Shown piece after piece: positions 48,916-63,225 of a stretch of DNA of 64,000 nucleotides. Positions within the stretch are counted from its first letter, which is position 1, and each line of letters begins with the position of its first letter. Location: positions 23,323,647 through 23,387,646 of the forward strand of contig NC_080057.1 in the NCBI RefSeq assembly GCF_026212465.1. Reading direction: 5' to 3'. The position numbers were made by a program, and so were the translations under genes. Under the pieces are notes generated by a model, which worked only from the letters and a program-made list of their open reading frames with translations, did not search any database and was not told the origin of the DNA. This DNA is from Amaranthus tricolor (Eukaryota > Streptophyta > Magnoliopsida > Caryophyllales > Amaranthaceae).

Positions 48916-49636
48916 AATGCTTATTTTGAGATTTTTTTTGTATAATTTTGCTTATTTTGTTCAAATTTTCCCAAAGCCAACACAAATCTCAAATTCCAAT
49001 CCAATACAGTTATTCAAAACAGATCTGATGATTCATATTTAACCAACCTTGTAACTAAACCTAATTTAACCTGACATTAAAAATCAATTAACCATTATAT
49101 AAAAACCAGCATGGATACAATGTTCGGTTTTGAACTATCCGAAACATCTAACTCGAAATCGACCCAATAATCCGAATGAACACATCTTGAATCCACTAGT
49201 TAATCAATCCCGAATCCTGGCTTGATTATACACGAAGAATGCAACATAACTGATATACATCATTACGATGGATAGATTCAAAAGATAAGAAATGTACAAG
49301 TAAACATATTGAAAGAACTTTGTAACATTAACTCATGAATATGTTAGCTTCTCCTTTCCTCTTTCCCCATGGATGAAGCTTTTGTATAAACCCTTTACAC
49401 CTTTAGTCCTAACTATAACTCTCAGTATATACAGTGTGCCCGGACTTTAGTATACGAGCTACATATGGCCCTTGCTATCTACTTCGCTTTGTTCTACCAA
49501 AAAGAATTTAGGATTCTGATTTAACGAAATATATCATCAAAAAGCACCTATCTCCCGACATCTTTCACTCGCAGTCCTGCAGGGCAGGAATTGCTTAGAA
49601 AACGAGATAGTGGTTGTGTTGAAGAACAGTAGATGT

Positions 49637-52600
49637 CTAGGTTTCGATGGCGTTCAGCCAACTGCAACCAGTGGACCATCCCAGAACACCGAATATTGCA
49701 TCAATCCGGGAACAAGCATCAATCTGGAAAGCACAAATTCGATACTTATATTAAGACAGAAATTTGAAACAATTTAAATGAACACACACCCCCAAAATTA
49801 GTAGTCGTATTAAAATTACAGTAAATTATTGTTTATAAAATTATAATAGTTCTATCCACATTCTATATCTGTATTCTGCCATGCCATTAACATTCAGAAA
49901 ATGTGACAACCCTCACAATAATGTACTCCCTCTTCCCCCCCTCCTAATTTGTCTATTTTTCTATTTTGGGCCATATTACTCATTTTACCTCAATTCCTTA
50001 TTTGGAAATGAACCCTACCATTTTTTTTAAATCTTCCATATAATTCAACTCTCTTTTAATACCATCCACATACTTTGATCTCTCTTCATTTGATACCAAA
50101 TTCTCAAATTTCACATAAAAAATGTCTCATTACCGGAACAAAGGAGTATATGACTAATATTTCTGATAGAGTAGTATAAAGATGAGCAATGATAACATAC
50201 CAAATTATCTGAATTCCCTTCAATGTGAAATAGCACGACTCCCATACCCTTCCCTCTGTCAAGTTCGGCCTGATTTGGTAATATTTAAACAGAAGATAAG
50301 TCAGAATCACACTTCTGCAATAAATTCATGCTATAAGAGTAAAAGACTGTTGATAGCTTCAGCTCACCACACAGGAACAAACTGAGAAGCCTAAAGCAGA
50401 CAGTACTGTTGTCACTTCACTCATTATACCTGAAAATTTCATGGTATAGAAAACTTCAGAAATCAGAGCATGAAACATGATTCAGTGTACAAATTAACAA
50501 GTTAAAACAATAAAGATACTATTAGTCATTCCCTCGTGTTGTACTGTCACCACATTCTCTACTGACAAATTCTCAGAATCTGGTAATAAATTTTTCATAC
50601 AGAACTAGCCCAGAAATGAGCACTCTATAATTTTTGATAGGAAAATCCAATATGACAAATCGTTGAGATGAGTATGCCAAACTGAGAAGGCAAAATAATT
50701 TTTCATAATCCACCATGAAGATGGGAGTACAAGGCAACAGAACCAATTTAGTAATGTTGCCTTATATAGGCCACCCAATTTTTCTGAGGACTCAACACGC
50801 TCTCTTAGTAGGTTCAGGCACAATCCCTCGTGAAAACTATTGCACGAAGAGGCTTTATTCCGAACAGATTAAATATCCTTGACATAAAATAGCTTCAGTA
50901 AACACTCTGTAAATTCCCCCATTCCCAAATATGTGGAATTTTAGTATATGGAAATGCACGATGGTAAATTGAAGAGCAAGATTGGTGTTTGAGCCAAGCC
51001 ATACATCTACTGTTCAAATTCAGGGTAAGGATTGTCGATTGGGATTTCTGGATTAGCTCATTGGGTTAAAATTGTTTAAATTAAAACCATTTATTGAATG
51101 GTTTTTCTATATTAAATATATTTCTTAAAATAGAATTATTTTGGATATTTACCCTAAAATAGTTAGCTCTGAGGAGGCTGTATAGCTTTTTTCTTTGTTT
51201 GAACTTTAAACACAAAAAACCCTCCACAATAAATAACTTAAGCTAATTTTAAATATAATTGACAATTATGATAATCAAATCTGTGTAACTCCAACTCGTA
51301 TGTGTCATGTTGGAAACAAATAGGGACCAAAGGATATGACACATAATTATATGTAATTTGAGCCTATGTTTCTTTTTCTTGGGTGAGTAGGAGCGTCGGA
51401 GTATCACAACATCAAAATATCAACACTATCAGTCTATCCTAAAGGCTTCCGAGGAGGCCTTGCCCTTGATTTGCATTCAAGAATAATCTGCTCCTTCCCA
51501 TAAGGAAAAAGTTTCTAGAACTACCTTATAATTTATACAAAACTTTTGTTAAAACGCTGCAATTTTGTTTTTTTCCGAATAACTATCTTTAACTATATAT
51601 CTCTTCCACTATACTACCCAATGACACTTATTAATTTTTTATTGCAAATTCCACCATTGACTTGCACGTGTTAATCACGTGACCTTCAACATTCTCCCCG
51701 TCATTTGTGATGCCACTATCAAGACTTTTCAATAGTTGGTTTGTGAGTTCATTGGATACACCCTTCCAATTATAGCTCCAAAAAGTATTCAAAAGTGTCA
51801 TGTGACTACTATGAGCAAATCAATAGCAAAATGAACAGTCAAAGTTTAAGTGTAACTACAAATTAGTAATATTTTGAAAGACATTTTTTTAAAAGGCTCT
51901 ATTTTGAAAAAAATTTAAGGTATTTTAAGAGCAGAATTTCATATATAAGATAGCTTCTTGAAAATTTTCAAAAAATATAAAGCAGAGACATTGTGATGAG
52001 TCATATTATAATAAGTAATACAGAATTTAAAAGTCCTAAAATGGAAATAGCAAATAGAACAAAAACTTTACCCCGACGATCAATGCAAACTACACAGAGC
52101 CATTGGATAGAGCTCCCTTCAATGCTGTGCCAAGCGGCAATTTTGCTGGTTTGCCAACTTTCCAAACCAGGAAGGACATCTCTAGGCCTCGCAGTGTTAG
52201 CAATTATCAACTTAGTAATATCATTATTTCGTGACAATATTTTCCCTTTACTTGTCGAATTTGAATGCTGGACAGTCTTATTGTGCTTCCCATTGACCTT
52301 TGGAGCAGCAAGAGCACCATTTGACAGCTTAAGTTCTTTAGGAGTTTTAGGAGGTGACAATGTCTCAAAAATCATATCTGACATTGGCCTGCTCACTGTG
52401 GAAAAGTCCAAAAGTTTCTCTTGCACATCTTCTTTTTCAGAATCAGCAATAAAGTCGTATATTGAATTCATAGTGATTTCTTCAGCAGATAATGCAGCTT
52501 GCTCCCTCAAAAACTAAGCAAAGAATATGAAATTAACAAAGTTATAAGCCAAACCAACCAATTATGTAGCTAAGATATGGTGCAAACTCACTTTCATAAT

Positions 52601-55600
52601 CTTATGACGAGCACTGCGTGTTTTAGCATGTTGTAACCACTGCTTGTGCTTTTGGAAAGCAGATTTACTAGAGAGAGCCTGGGCAATGCAATATCAGAAA
52701 AAATAATTGTGAATTCAGACATTATTGTGCAGTTAATATTCCCATTATTACAAAAAAAGGTTTTAGCTGATAGAACTTGGACAGAAAATCAAGAAACAAA
52801 CCAGAAGTTAAGGTATCTTTCCATTACAAATATATGCATGCAATCACACTCGGCATCCAGAAGCAAGCACAACAACATGACACTGGACGTCAGTACGTCA
52901 CATACAAAAAGAAGCTCAAAGTACATGATCTGACAGCACTGCCACCCTATTAGCACGGCTACAAGAGATAAGGCCAACACACTTTAACCAACGCATTCAG
53001 TCCCCTGGCCTAAGAATCACCCTCGAAGCACTTTTAATTGCCCTCTCCTCCCAGATCTAATCGAACTCTCACTAGAAGGCCCTATCAAGTCAAATAACAC
53101 AGCCAACACCCCCTTTTTCAAACCAAGGGAATGTTACATGAGCCACCTCACAATGAAGGAAAGATAAATGCCAGACTTGGCAACTGTGGAACACAAACTT
53201 ACAAACATTCAAGTGCAGAGCTTAGTTGGCTATTGCACCAACAAATTTTGTTTTTGAAAGAGAATGTATATATATTATTAAAAAAAGAAGGTAGACTTAA
53301 GGAAACGATGTCCCATCCATGAAACTAGTTACAAATAACCCTCATTTCACTTTGAAAAAGATTTCCCAAAGAAACATCATTCAAAATCCAAAAACTTTTA
53401 TCTATAATGAATATGCTAAAGAAAATAATTTTCTCCCCCAAAATTTGTACACGCAAAAATTGGTCACTATATGATGATTTTGTTTTAACCAAATGGACCA
53501 AATCGTAGCCAAGAACTTGCATTCCAAGGCTTACGAAGGATATACCCAAGCTCGAAGCCATAAATTTCATGCCCAAAAAATCCCAAATACATTGTGGAGC
53601 GGACGAGTAGTCTAAGATTCCTCTATGATGTGAAAGAGTCTATCCCACAATCCACTTGCATAATCACAATGATGACTTTTATTACACCAACAATTTTTTA
53701 ACAAGTGTTTATAGTTCCGAAAAAATGATATCCACACAAAGGACTCACCAAAACCTTCAGTCTTTCAAATGAAATAAAACTAAATAAATTATGGTTTCTT
53801 ATGTAGGTGTTTCTAGAAAGAGAAGTAGAAGGTGTCTGAAGAACAAGAATCCCAAACCTTACAATCAAGACTCCCCGAAACCATATGAATCTATGAAACT
53901 TACCCAACAGAGAGTACATTTGCGAATGTTCCTTTCCACCAAAGAAATACGAAGAGTCAATAAATGAAATTTTAAAAATAAAGATACTAGTCCCCAAGGA
54001 TAAGGTTGCGTTAGCGTACATCTGACCTTCCAAAACCGCACCTAGGTGGGAGCTACTTTATGGCGTTGGGGTAATGTTGTAAATGTTGTAGAGGTGATAG
54101 TTCCCAATTCCAAAGATGAAACATCACAAAACAATATTATAATTGGAAAGCAGAAACCAAGTGGAAAGCACACGCGTGGCAATTTCTCCTTAAAAACCCC
54201 TTTCTAAAGAAAGCTTCTTTAGTGTTTCGTCCTTTTCCCTCTCCTTGCCCATATTTTGCCTTTTCTTCTTTCTTTACCAAATCTTTAACTTTTTTATTCC
54301 CCTTCCCCTTCCCCTTCCCCTCTCCATCAAAGTACAATTGGCTATTTGTATACAATCCTAACCTAGATCCAAATTATTAACATTCAAATCAACTAAAATT
54401 TAAACAACACAACAATGAATAGTGATGAAGATTGTAGTGTTTTGGTATCAGGTCAAAAATGGCAAGTGACTATTATGAGCATACTCAAGCTCCCAAAGTG
54501 TATAAACACTACTTTTCTATACACAAGCATAATCTTATTCTACCCTTCCCCTTACTTACATATACATAAAATGGGATGTCTTCCTTGGCAAGAAATAACA
54601 AACTAATTATTAATCTAAAAGACAAAACTAAATATTCATTCTAGAGAATTCTTTGGCTATTGCCAAAATGTCCTCTTTTCCTTTGACAGTGATTCTTCAA
54701 TTAATGACGCTAGATAGGGTGTTTCATGACATGCACTTATAAAAATTTCGAACACTTTTAAAATGGGGCGATTGGCAACTATTACGGATTTTTCATGGCA
54801 AGCGACTCTTTATAGGACATAATATATGAAAGAGTTAATTTTGTTGGGATATGGTGTGCCTGGCCGTCTACTTATATACACTCACCCTATCTCAATTCAC
54901 ATATGAAGCATCACATAGGTTGCAGCGCTCAATATTATCATCCCACCAAGTACATTTGCAGAAAAAACAATAAGACAAAGACGTGAAATTATGAATGTTA
55001 CTGCAGCTTAAGCTATACAAAATTCTGCTTATATCCTTAGCCTTAAGACTTAATATTTTAAATCTTGCAACCAACCAGCAAAAACTTGCTGGTAGCTAAT
55101 TGCATAATATTTAATTCTGCCCTGGGTACATAATGTATAAATCACCCACAAATTCTATGGAGGTGAATAAATCTATAGGTGAATCGGCAAACACAACTTA
55201 TAATATGGTTATTTATTACAGTAGAACATGTGTCCCTTTCTGACAGCAGCTATTTAGGATTTCCAGGTCTAAAGAAGAAATAAAGGTACAGTATAGCAAG
55301 ATATCAGATATCAATACTCTAAATTACAAGTCAGATAACATCAATATAGTGAAATATACAAAGAATGAGAACAAACATCAGCTTACATTATAGGTTATAA
55401 TCTCCACAACTTCAGCATTGGCGAGTACATGTGTTGGAGAAACAAGGTTACCATTCACCTGACATAAAGTTGCCATCTGAATAAAAAAATTCGACAAAAC
55501 AAGAAAGTTGATTTGACATTATAGAGAATACCTTCGCAGCCACCATCTTGTTTCCAATCTCTGTGTGAATCATATATGCATAGTCAACAACCGTAGCTCC

Positions 55601-58600
55601 CTTTGGCAAATTTTTTATCTGTTCCAGAACAAGAAGCAATTAAATAGAGACTTGAGCAATCATACTTTTGGATTTGTACACATCCACAGACTGGTATATG
55701 TATTTATCTCCCTTTACCTCCCCACGTGGAGTAAATACAAAGACACGGCTGCCTAACAGATCCCTCGTGATGACATCAACAAACTCTCTGGAGGTCATAT
55801 TACCAACAAATTCTTCTTGCCATTCTCTAATTGCATTGAGCCAGCCAATCTGGAAGAAAACAAAAGGGCTTCATCTATAAAGTAGCAAATTTTGCAAGGG
55901 TGGATTGGGAAAGATAATAAATTTAAAAAGGAGATAGTTTTTTAATTAAAAAAAAAACACCAAGTTACCCTCAATGCAGCATTGCTATTATTAAGACAGG
56001 CCGGCTTCCCTCTTGAGTTTCTGGGTATTACTTGACCATTTAACCCATCAGCAAACACTCTCCCACAATAGTGAGCAGCAATCCCTCTTTGAGCTATTAG
56101 GTCCATCTCCTCTGTTCTAATCTGAAATCATAATTTCCCAGGAGAAAAAACTCAAAAGGGCACACAAAGAATCTACAGGTTACAAGCCAAAAGCAAGTAA
56201 AAATACTATTTGAACCAAAGGTTTTCTGTTAGTTCTAAAATACACATGTGGATAGCTTATTACTCGGAAAGACACAAAAAAAAAATGGAAGATCTCTATG
56301 GAAGGCGTAGACTCGTGAAGAAATCAAATCCCTGTAATAACTATAGAGGACACAATAGAATGAGGCACAAAAGAGAAAAGATCTCAAGGGAAAGGAACAC
56401 TTCCGATAGCAACCTGAACTTCCAGCCGGAACATGCTCTCATAAAGGAATGGAATAACAGTTGTATGCAAACTTTGATATCCATTAGGCTTAGGTGTAGC
56501 AATGAAATCCTTCACCTGTTAATAGAAGAAATGAGATCATAAGAATAGTTTGTTTGAAGATTCACTACATCTTGCTGTCATACGTTAAATATATGAAAAA
56601 ATAAGAAGGGAAATAGGAATACAAGAGAGGAACTCCACTGATATGGCATTATTGCACCCTAATATAAGAAAACAAATTGCTTACAGATCTAGGAATTGGA
56701 GTCCATATGCCATGTACAAGCCCAAGCACATGATAGCAAATCTGCATGGTACAGAGAAGCACAATCTCTTAATAATTTTACCAAAAAAGTATGAACTGTT
56801 TGAGAAAAATTTAAACGAAATTATACTTTCACCTGCTCAGCAGTACAGAGAGGTCCAATTCCAGTGCAAGGTTTAGGCGTTACTACTACACGAAGCTGAA
56901 TACAACCACCAACCACAGAGGTATAATCAAAACGCAAGGTGAAGAGTAGCTTGTCCAAACAAAATAGTATTAGATTATCAATTGAAAAAGAAAGGTAAAG
57001 CACCTGAGCAATTTGGTTGACTTCATTGATAGAAACATTTGCTTTGGTAACTGCTTTATAGATACTGCAAATTCGTTTAAAGCAAGCTTTTGTCAAGTAA
57101 TATTTTCAAATCAGAATAGTCCAACAAGCACAACCAAAAATAAGTATTCATTGAACAAACAGTACACTATATACATGAATTACAATTGTTGGCAATATAT
57201 GTATAAAGTTTCAATCCCTCCACCAAATTAAAAAGCAAAACTCAAGTTGCATCAGTACCTCTCAATCTCTATATAAATTGTCAGAGGATGCATCATCATG
57301 AGGAGAAAGGTTTCATTAACCAGAAGTCACTAAATTAAAAACGTATCACGACAATTTAGACCCTACTATATATTTACAACACACTAAGTATCTGTTTTTG
57401 ATTGAGAGATAATCCCTTAAATAGTATTACCTTAAGATGCTGCTACAGTTCTTAACCTGTCGATTTGGGTAAACAGGTGGTCAATTTTGTGTTATTCTTA
57501 TTATATACCATACAATGCATAAAATGTAAGATACAATCATTACTTGACAAAGTGAGATAACTTAAACGCACTTGTATCCGATCCATCTCAAGTTATGTTG
57601 AGTTCGTGTTTCCTCAGTTAAGTTGTATTCTGGCTGTCACGGACTCGCAATATCATATTACGTCAGAGATTGAAAAGATATAACTCCAATCAAAATTTTT
57701 TTTACTTAACTACTCTAGCAGATATTCAGACCCTCCCATTTATCTCTAAATAGTTATTTTCAAAAGTTATATAAAAGACATTATCCAGACTTAAATCACA
57801 ACAAAGATTTAACAATGATCAAGTCTGTAATGCAAACTCTCCTAAAAAAAAAGTCCATGATGCAAACTAGCACAACAGAAAGATAAGGATAGTCAAGAAA
57901 AACTTCAAGCAAATGACAGTGATCATGAGCCAGATGCTATTTCTGCAACTTTAACTTAACCATTAGTACTTGCACGTTACAACCAACAACGTAATTCTAC
58001 CACAACTACAAGATTAATATGAATCTAATACATCAGAATCATGAACACAGGAACAAGTCCATGCCCATATTCAAGTGCAAGTATCTTTTGGTAACAGGTA
58101 CCATAACAACAGTTTCACATAGATAGTGCCAACCCAATTCGGAAATTGACACATTTTGCAGGCCAGAAAAATTTCACACACAAATATGGAAGAGACCAAG
58201 AACTGCCAGACCTGTAAGGCTCTTTAAGTACAGCATGCACTTCAGTTTTGACAGTCACAAGTTCCAAAAACTGATCATCCTCAAGCCTTTTGACCAAAAT
58301 TTTGTTTGCCTGGTAGGTATAAAAGCCAATGGTTATTTATGTTCAAAATTATTTATAGAAGGCTATCTATATTACTCCTTTCGTCCCAATTTAGTCGCTA
58401 CATATTGTTGTTTGGGTTGTCTCAATTAGTTGCACTAATTCCTTTCATGCCAGATTTCGACTAGTCCACCTTAGAAAATTAACCTAATTTACTCTATTCA
58501 ACCATACTCTTAAGACATTCACAATATTATTTAAATATAACCAATAATCAAAAGCATTTACACCATTAGGTCTCCTCATCCTAACCCTAAAACCACAAAT

Positions 58601-61600
58601 GTGAGTCAAAAACCTTATGTATCAAATTATTGGGGAGAAGAAAGAAACAATATTTGACAAAAACAACTTTATTTCAATTTCTAAGTGAAAAATTTACACA
58701 AAACACATTCGTAAAGTTTATTGACTACTTGATTTCATTGCTGAAAAACACTAATGTGCTCTCACCTTGTAAAGCAACTTTAGTAGATCTTTTTAGAAGC
58801 AGGAAACATGTTATCACCACAATACTAACTGAATCCCACATAGGAGCATTGTACAAAATGTGGTTTTGGTCTCAATTGCGATAAGGGTCACAATGAAGCG
58901 ATAAGGAAATAGTGCAAAACAAGGTTGCATCGTATTATATTGGCCGAATTGTGAAGGCTTTCAAATCTATGAAATCATGCTACTGACATCGAAAAAGTGT
59001 GAAAAAAACTAAGCTTTAGACCGATACAAGAGATATTTCATGGTCTCGACCAAAATTTAGCAGTATGACAATCGTACCCCTATTACCGTACACTGTGACC
59101 ATGATAACAATCGTGACCAAAATTATATTTTTGCACAATGAGCAATGGGAATGATGCAATTTTCACGTCACCAAATTTTGGCCGAGACACGATATATCCT
59201 TTAAAGAACTAGAACACGATTTTTTACACCTTAGGATGCAGATAGTTGGTTTGGTAGATATAAATTTACAACTCCACCCAAACATATGATGAGACATTGT
59301 AATTGCAATATGCCTATTATGGAGGGGTTGGATGTATGCAACTTTATCATTGAAATAACAAAGATTATTTCTCATTGTCACTACATTGCCAGCAATTACA
59401 TTTGGTTTTCCCACATAAGTAAAATATATACTTTGCCTTACCTAATATAAAACCCTTATAATACCATTAAGTCTACAAATTGGACACTGAAAACATTACC
59501 TCATTGAGCTCTTTCTCATGATCTTCATAAAGCTCACCTACTCTTTTGTTAATTTTCTCATACTCATGGGTGTTCGTGTACATGAAGGATAGGTTCTCAA
59601 GTTCAGACTGCAACACAAAAATTAATTTTCAAGATGCATACAATTGAATAGTAAGTAAAAAGAATGAACTCAAGCATTTGATAAACACCTACAACTAGCA
59701 AGAATATAAAACCATAATATTCTAATTTTATGTAAACAAATTTATAGTACTCCAGTAAAATTTAGACTATCTATATATTTTAAATGATGTTTCCCCGCAC
59801 CAACGTCCAAATTTTTTTGGAAATCAAAAAGTCCACAGTTTGCGTCATAACAAGTCAGAAATTCAGCTATTAAACCAAAAACAACCAACAAAGGAAGGAT
59901 GTATGTTACTCCAATTCTTGAAGCAGAGAAAACGAGATATACAATTAAGACTACAATACCGCTTGCAAGAAGAATGTAACATAAAAGAAGACTTGGTAAA
60001 GAGTAAACAAAATACCTTAATTTTGTACATTCCTAGCAGCTTTGCCAGAGGGGCAAACACCTGCTGGGTCTCCAGCGCTATACTTGTCTGAAAGCAGAAA
60101 AAGGCAAACAGCTTCAAATAAGTAGGTGACAGCAAAGCATTGAACAAAATACAACATTACCTGCTTATGAGAAGGCATGTGCGATAGAGTACGCATATTG
60201 TGCAATCTATCAGCTAATTTGACAATGATAACACGGACCTGCAACACAAGATTAACCATAAACTAGAGAAATCCAGTGAAAATAAAATTAGGGGAGGGGT
60301 GTTCTATAGGCAAGACTATAAAAAAAAAAAAAAAAAACCTCTTCTGTCATTGCCAAAAACATCTGCCGTAAATCATCTGCTTTTACATCTTGCACACAAC
60401 TGTTCTCATTTTTATACTTTAGTTTCCCCAATTTTGATACCTGAAGAAAAGAAGACGCAAAATTCTGATTCATAACAATGAACTATGATAGCAAATGACC
60501 TGTATCTGTTAGAAGTAGCACCTTTGTTTCCCCCTCTACAATGTGGCGAACAGCAGAACCGAACTCCTTTTCAATTTGCTCGAAAGTTACAACATTTGTA
60601 TCCTCGACAGTATCATGTAATAGCCCAGCTGCTATGGACTCCCAATCCAATTCCTAAAATATTGACCACAAATCACAATGTATAAATTACACCCAATAGT
60701 TTATAAAAAAAGGTACATAATTTACATAACTTACAAGTTCTCCCAAAATACGTGCAACTTCAACTGGGTGGATTATGAAGGGCTCTCCACTGCGCCTTTT
60801 TTGACCATCATGAGCATCAAAGGCAAGCTGTGCCAACAAGCTAATTGACATAAAACCACTAACAAAAAGAACATAATTCACCAATGAAGAAAACATAATT
60901 AACGAGTAATACCTTCAGGGCTTTCTGAACCAGCTCAAGTTCACCAGGAGGTAGGTATGAGATGCTAGGTTTAAGATCCTGAGTGAAGCAAGTAAAATCA
61001 ATAAAAACGCCGCATGGTCAGTAACGGAGATCTTACATTATGGAGGTTCATAAATGTATTGTTGAACAATATCAAATAACATAGATCAAATATTTTGCAT
61101 GACTACAATTAGAAGTTGCAGAAGATCCTACACTTTCCTTCAACTATATATTATGGGCTAGCCTGGTAAAGGTTTGTAAACCAAGCTAAATATTTTAAGT
61201 AAATTTTAAGGTAAACCAGGATTCATATTTTTACAGGCTGACAGGTTAGCACAAATAACAGTCATCCAGAGACACTGCATTAACAACTATGCCAAAGACA
61301 TAATACATATGGGGCAAGCTACAATAACCAAAATAAATCAATGTGAGAGATCATTGGTACTATATTCGTCCCTATCTAATACTAGTTTGCAGCTAATAAA
61401 ATTATTTCCAAAAACCATCCATATATATCCTCCACCTCCTTTAATTCCTATTTATTATCATATGTCCCACTCCTACAAGTGCAAATCCTAATTCTTCGAT
61501 CCATTATTCGCTCATCTTACCCAAAACATTTTCAATTTACCTCTTCCTCTCCCAACCTCATCAAAGTCTAACCTTTTACATTACTAGCTAGTGCATTTTT

Positions 61601-63225
61601 CAATCTTCTATGCACTTGACAAAATCAACGTAAATTGTTTCTCGTATTTTGTCTTTAGTATAAAGTTTTCATTTTAATTCTACCCTTTAGGGTTTGTCCA
61701 TTTGAGTCGACCACAATGAATCCTATTCTTATATCTTGATCAATATATGTAATCTAGGGTACTAGAAAACACTCACTCGGAAATACCTAACTTAACAATA
61801 TCTTTGTTGTGATCATCCATGCCAAATCAACATTTCATATGCTTTTCTTTCTCCAACTTAAATTCAATCTTTTGACTAATGTTTGTCTCCACAAATTCAA
61901 CCTTTTAATTCTAATGTTTGTCTGAACATCTCTAGTTTCATCCAATAACATGAAAAGCAAAATGTTTCTAGATGCTTAACAAAGTCCTTTTAGTGGCATC
62001 AAGCCTAAGGCCATGTTCCTTAAAACTTATTTTCAGTTCAATTGAGTTTTGTTCAATCCAGTTAGTTGTTTTAAATCTATTAAGTTGAATTCAATCAGTA
62101 ATTTTAACTGTCATATTTTACTAACTACTCAATTTGATTTACAACATTTCAATTCAACTCGACTCAATTAGTTCACTTATGTTCAACAGTTTTTAGCCCA
62201 AGAGAACAAGCCAAAATCAGGTACAAGTATGCAAAATTTATCTAGGGGATAACATTTTCAGATACTCTTTATAAGAATTCATCTCTGTTTTTTATTAGTC
62301 AAACCTGGTTTTTCTAACTAAAGCGTCAAAGTTTCTCATTATGTTCAAACATCCATTGCAATAGAATATCAGCTATTTTAAGTGTTCAACTAACTAAAGC
62401 GTCAAAGTTTCCCTTCACTTTTCAGCTCGATTTCATATAGTAAATAAAGTCAACATAGATATTATCTCGGTTTTAATCCAAAGATAATCATTTTGATTAC
62501 AATATAATAAAATCACACTCGCTACCTAGGTGGCATCAACTTGGCTACTGAACTAGAAAATCGGAAAATTGGAATATGGTGAATTTAAGTGAAGCATCTA
62601 TCCTCCGTACAAGGGCATATTGGGTACAGGAGACGGGTAAGTGAATTACCATGCCACACCACTCACTACTCTTTAACTGTTTCCCCAAAAACTAAGGGCA
62701 GCATTGCATTGTTCGTGTTGTAAAGGTCTTTGAAAACAATGAACCAATATTTCCCATGTTGTAAAGGTGTAAAACAACCGCATTTTGGGCCGTATTAAGG
62801 GATATCTTATTGTTTCTACCGATATTTAGGCATTGCGATAATCACATCACTCCCGTTATCACATCACTATTCCGTTACTCCAATCGCGACTGTTACCAAC
62901 ATTTTTTTTACACTATGCTGTTGTGCCCCGAATTGATACATACACACATGTATACACAAAATTGATAAGTACATAATCATATTAAAATTCACTAAAGCCA
63001 GGAGTTGTTTAGCGCTTATTCATGACTTTAATGTTCCATGCCTACCTCCCACAAACTTTCAGCAGAAACGTGATCAAATAAATTGGAATTGGAAGATGAA
63101 ATACAGTGCAACTTCCATCTTTCAGAATCTGGGTGTTGTCTAATTTCCCTGAAGAACCATCCAGCATCTGTAAAGCATGAATTCTCCGGCCAGTGATTGC
63201 CTCTAATATCAGAGGCCCCACATCT
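49637..63225 (-). CDS. RSH1: RelA/SpoT homologue RSH1, 5' partial
   Basis: Plastid (p)ppGpp metabolism enzyme; 800 residues are visible and the transit-peptide end lies beyond the window. Exons in reading order: 63046-63225, 60913-60978, 60735-60827, 60522-60653, 60339-60440, 60161-60238, 60016-60087, 59500-59607, 58212-58309, 57004-57064, 56833-56895, 56685-56741, 56414-56515, 55969-56121, 55718-55849, 55532-55618, 55387-55458, 52592-52678, 52072-52513, 50368-50429, 50201-50269, 49637-49723. The HD hydrolase domain is intact: FAFDAH-type start (LAFDAHDGQKRRSGEPFIIH), HDTVED (visible residues 126-131) and KLADRLHNMRTL. The synthetase-like region keeps PKPNGYQSLHTTV but lacks the GR-KH motif before YSIYKA and has N instead of D before QIAQLRVVV. 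That fits the known hydrolase-only nature of RSH1. A TGS domain (about 485-552) and a C-terminal ACT domain (about 718-800, from QWLCVVCIDRRG) follow. Confidence 0.95.
49924..50148. mobile_element. Stowaway-like MITE in last RSH1 intron
   Basis: 225 bp. Left TACTCCCTCTTCCCCCCCTC against right complement TACTCCTTTGTTCCGGTAAT, TA at both ends. Sits just before the last coding exon (in reading order), within the intron 49724-50200. Confidence 0.6.
52679..55386. other. Long RSH1 intron with unidentified insert
   Basis: 2.7-kb intron, much longer than most others in the gene, splitting the region just after the TGS domain. Segment 53030-54410 differs in style (lower AT, runs such as CCCCTTCCCCTTCCCC near 54300) and has several minus-strand frames without recognisable domains. 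It may be a retroelement remnant, but I could not identify it. Confidence 0.4.
60979..63045. other. RSH1 intron, about 2 kb
   Basis: Between the first two visible exons. No repeat or gene recognised; AT-rich. Not further interpretable by eye. Confidence 0.5.

Larger units (their letters stand above)
42805..49636. other. Gene-free region between GBPL3 and RSH1
   Basis: About 6.8 kb without a recognisable gene. It contains the foldback element, a Helitron-like terminus, nested Stowaway MITEs and an inverted-repeat element listed separately. A segment at 44630-44760 with several GGGCCC/GGCCCC stretches is probably repeat-derived. The GBPL3 promoter should lie within the first kilobase. A pyrimidine-rich stretch at 47090-47230 resembles nothing I can name. 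Confidence 0.6.

Noticed and set aside
52001..52517. Plus-strand frame of 174 codons
   Set aside because: It lies opposite the long RSH1 exon 52072-52513, whose protein is conserved and in phase; antisense shadow.
58372..58630. Stowaway-like MITE starting TACTCCTTTCGTCCCAATTT in an RSH1 intron
   Set aside because: The left end looks right but no complementary right end was found within 300 bp; at best a half copy.
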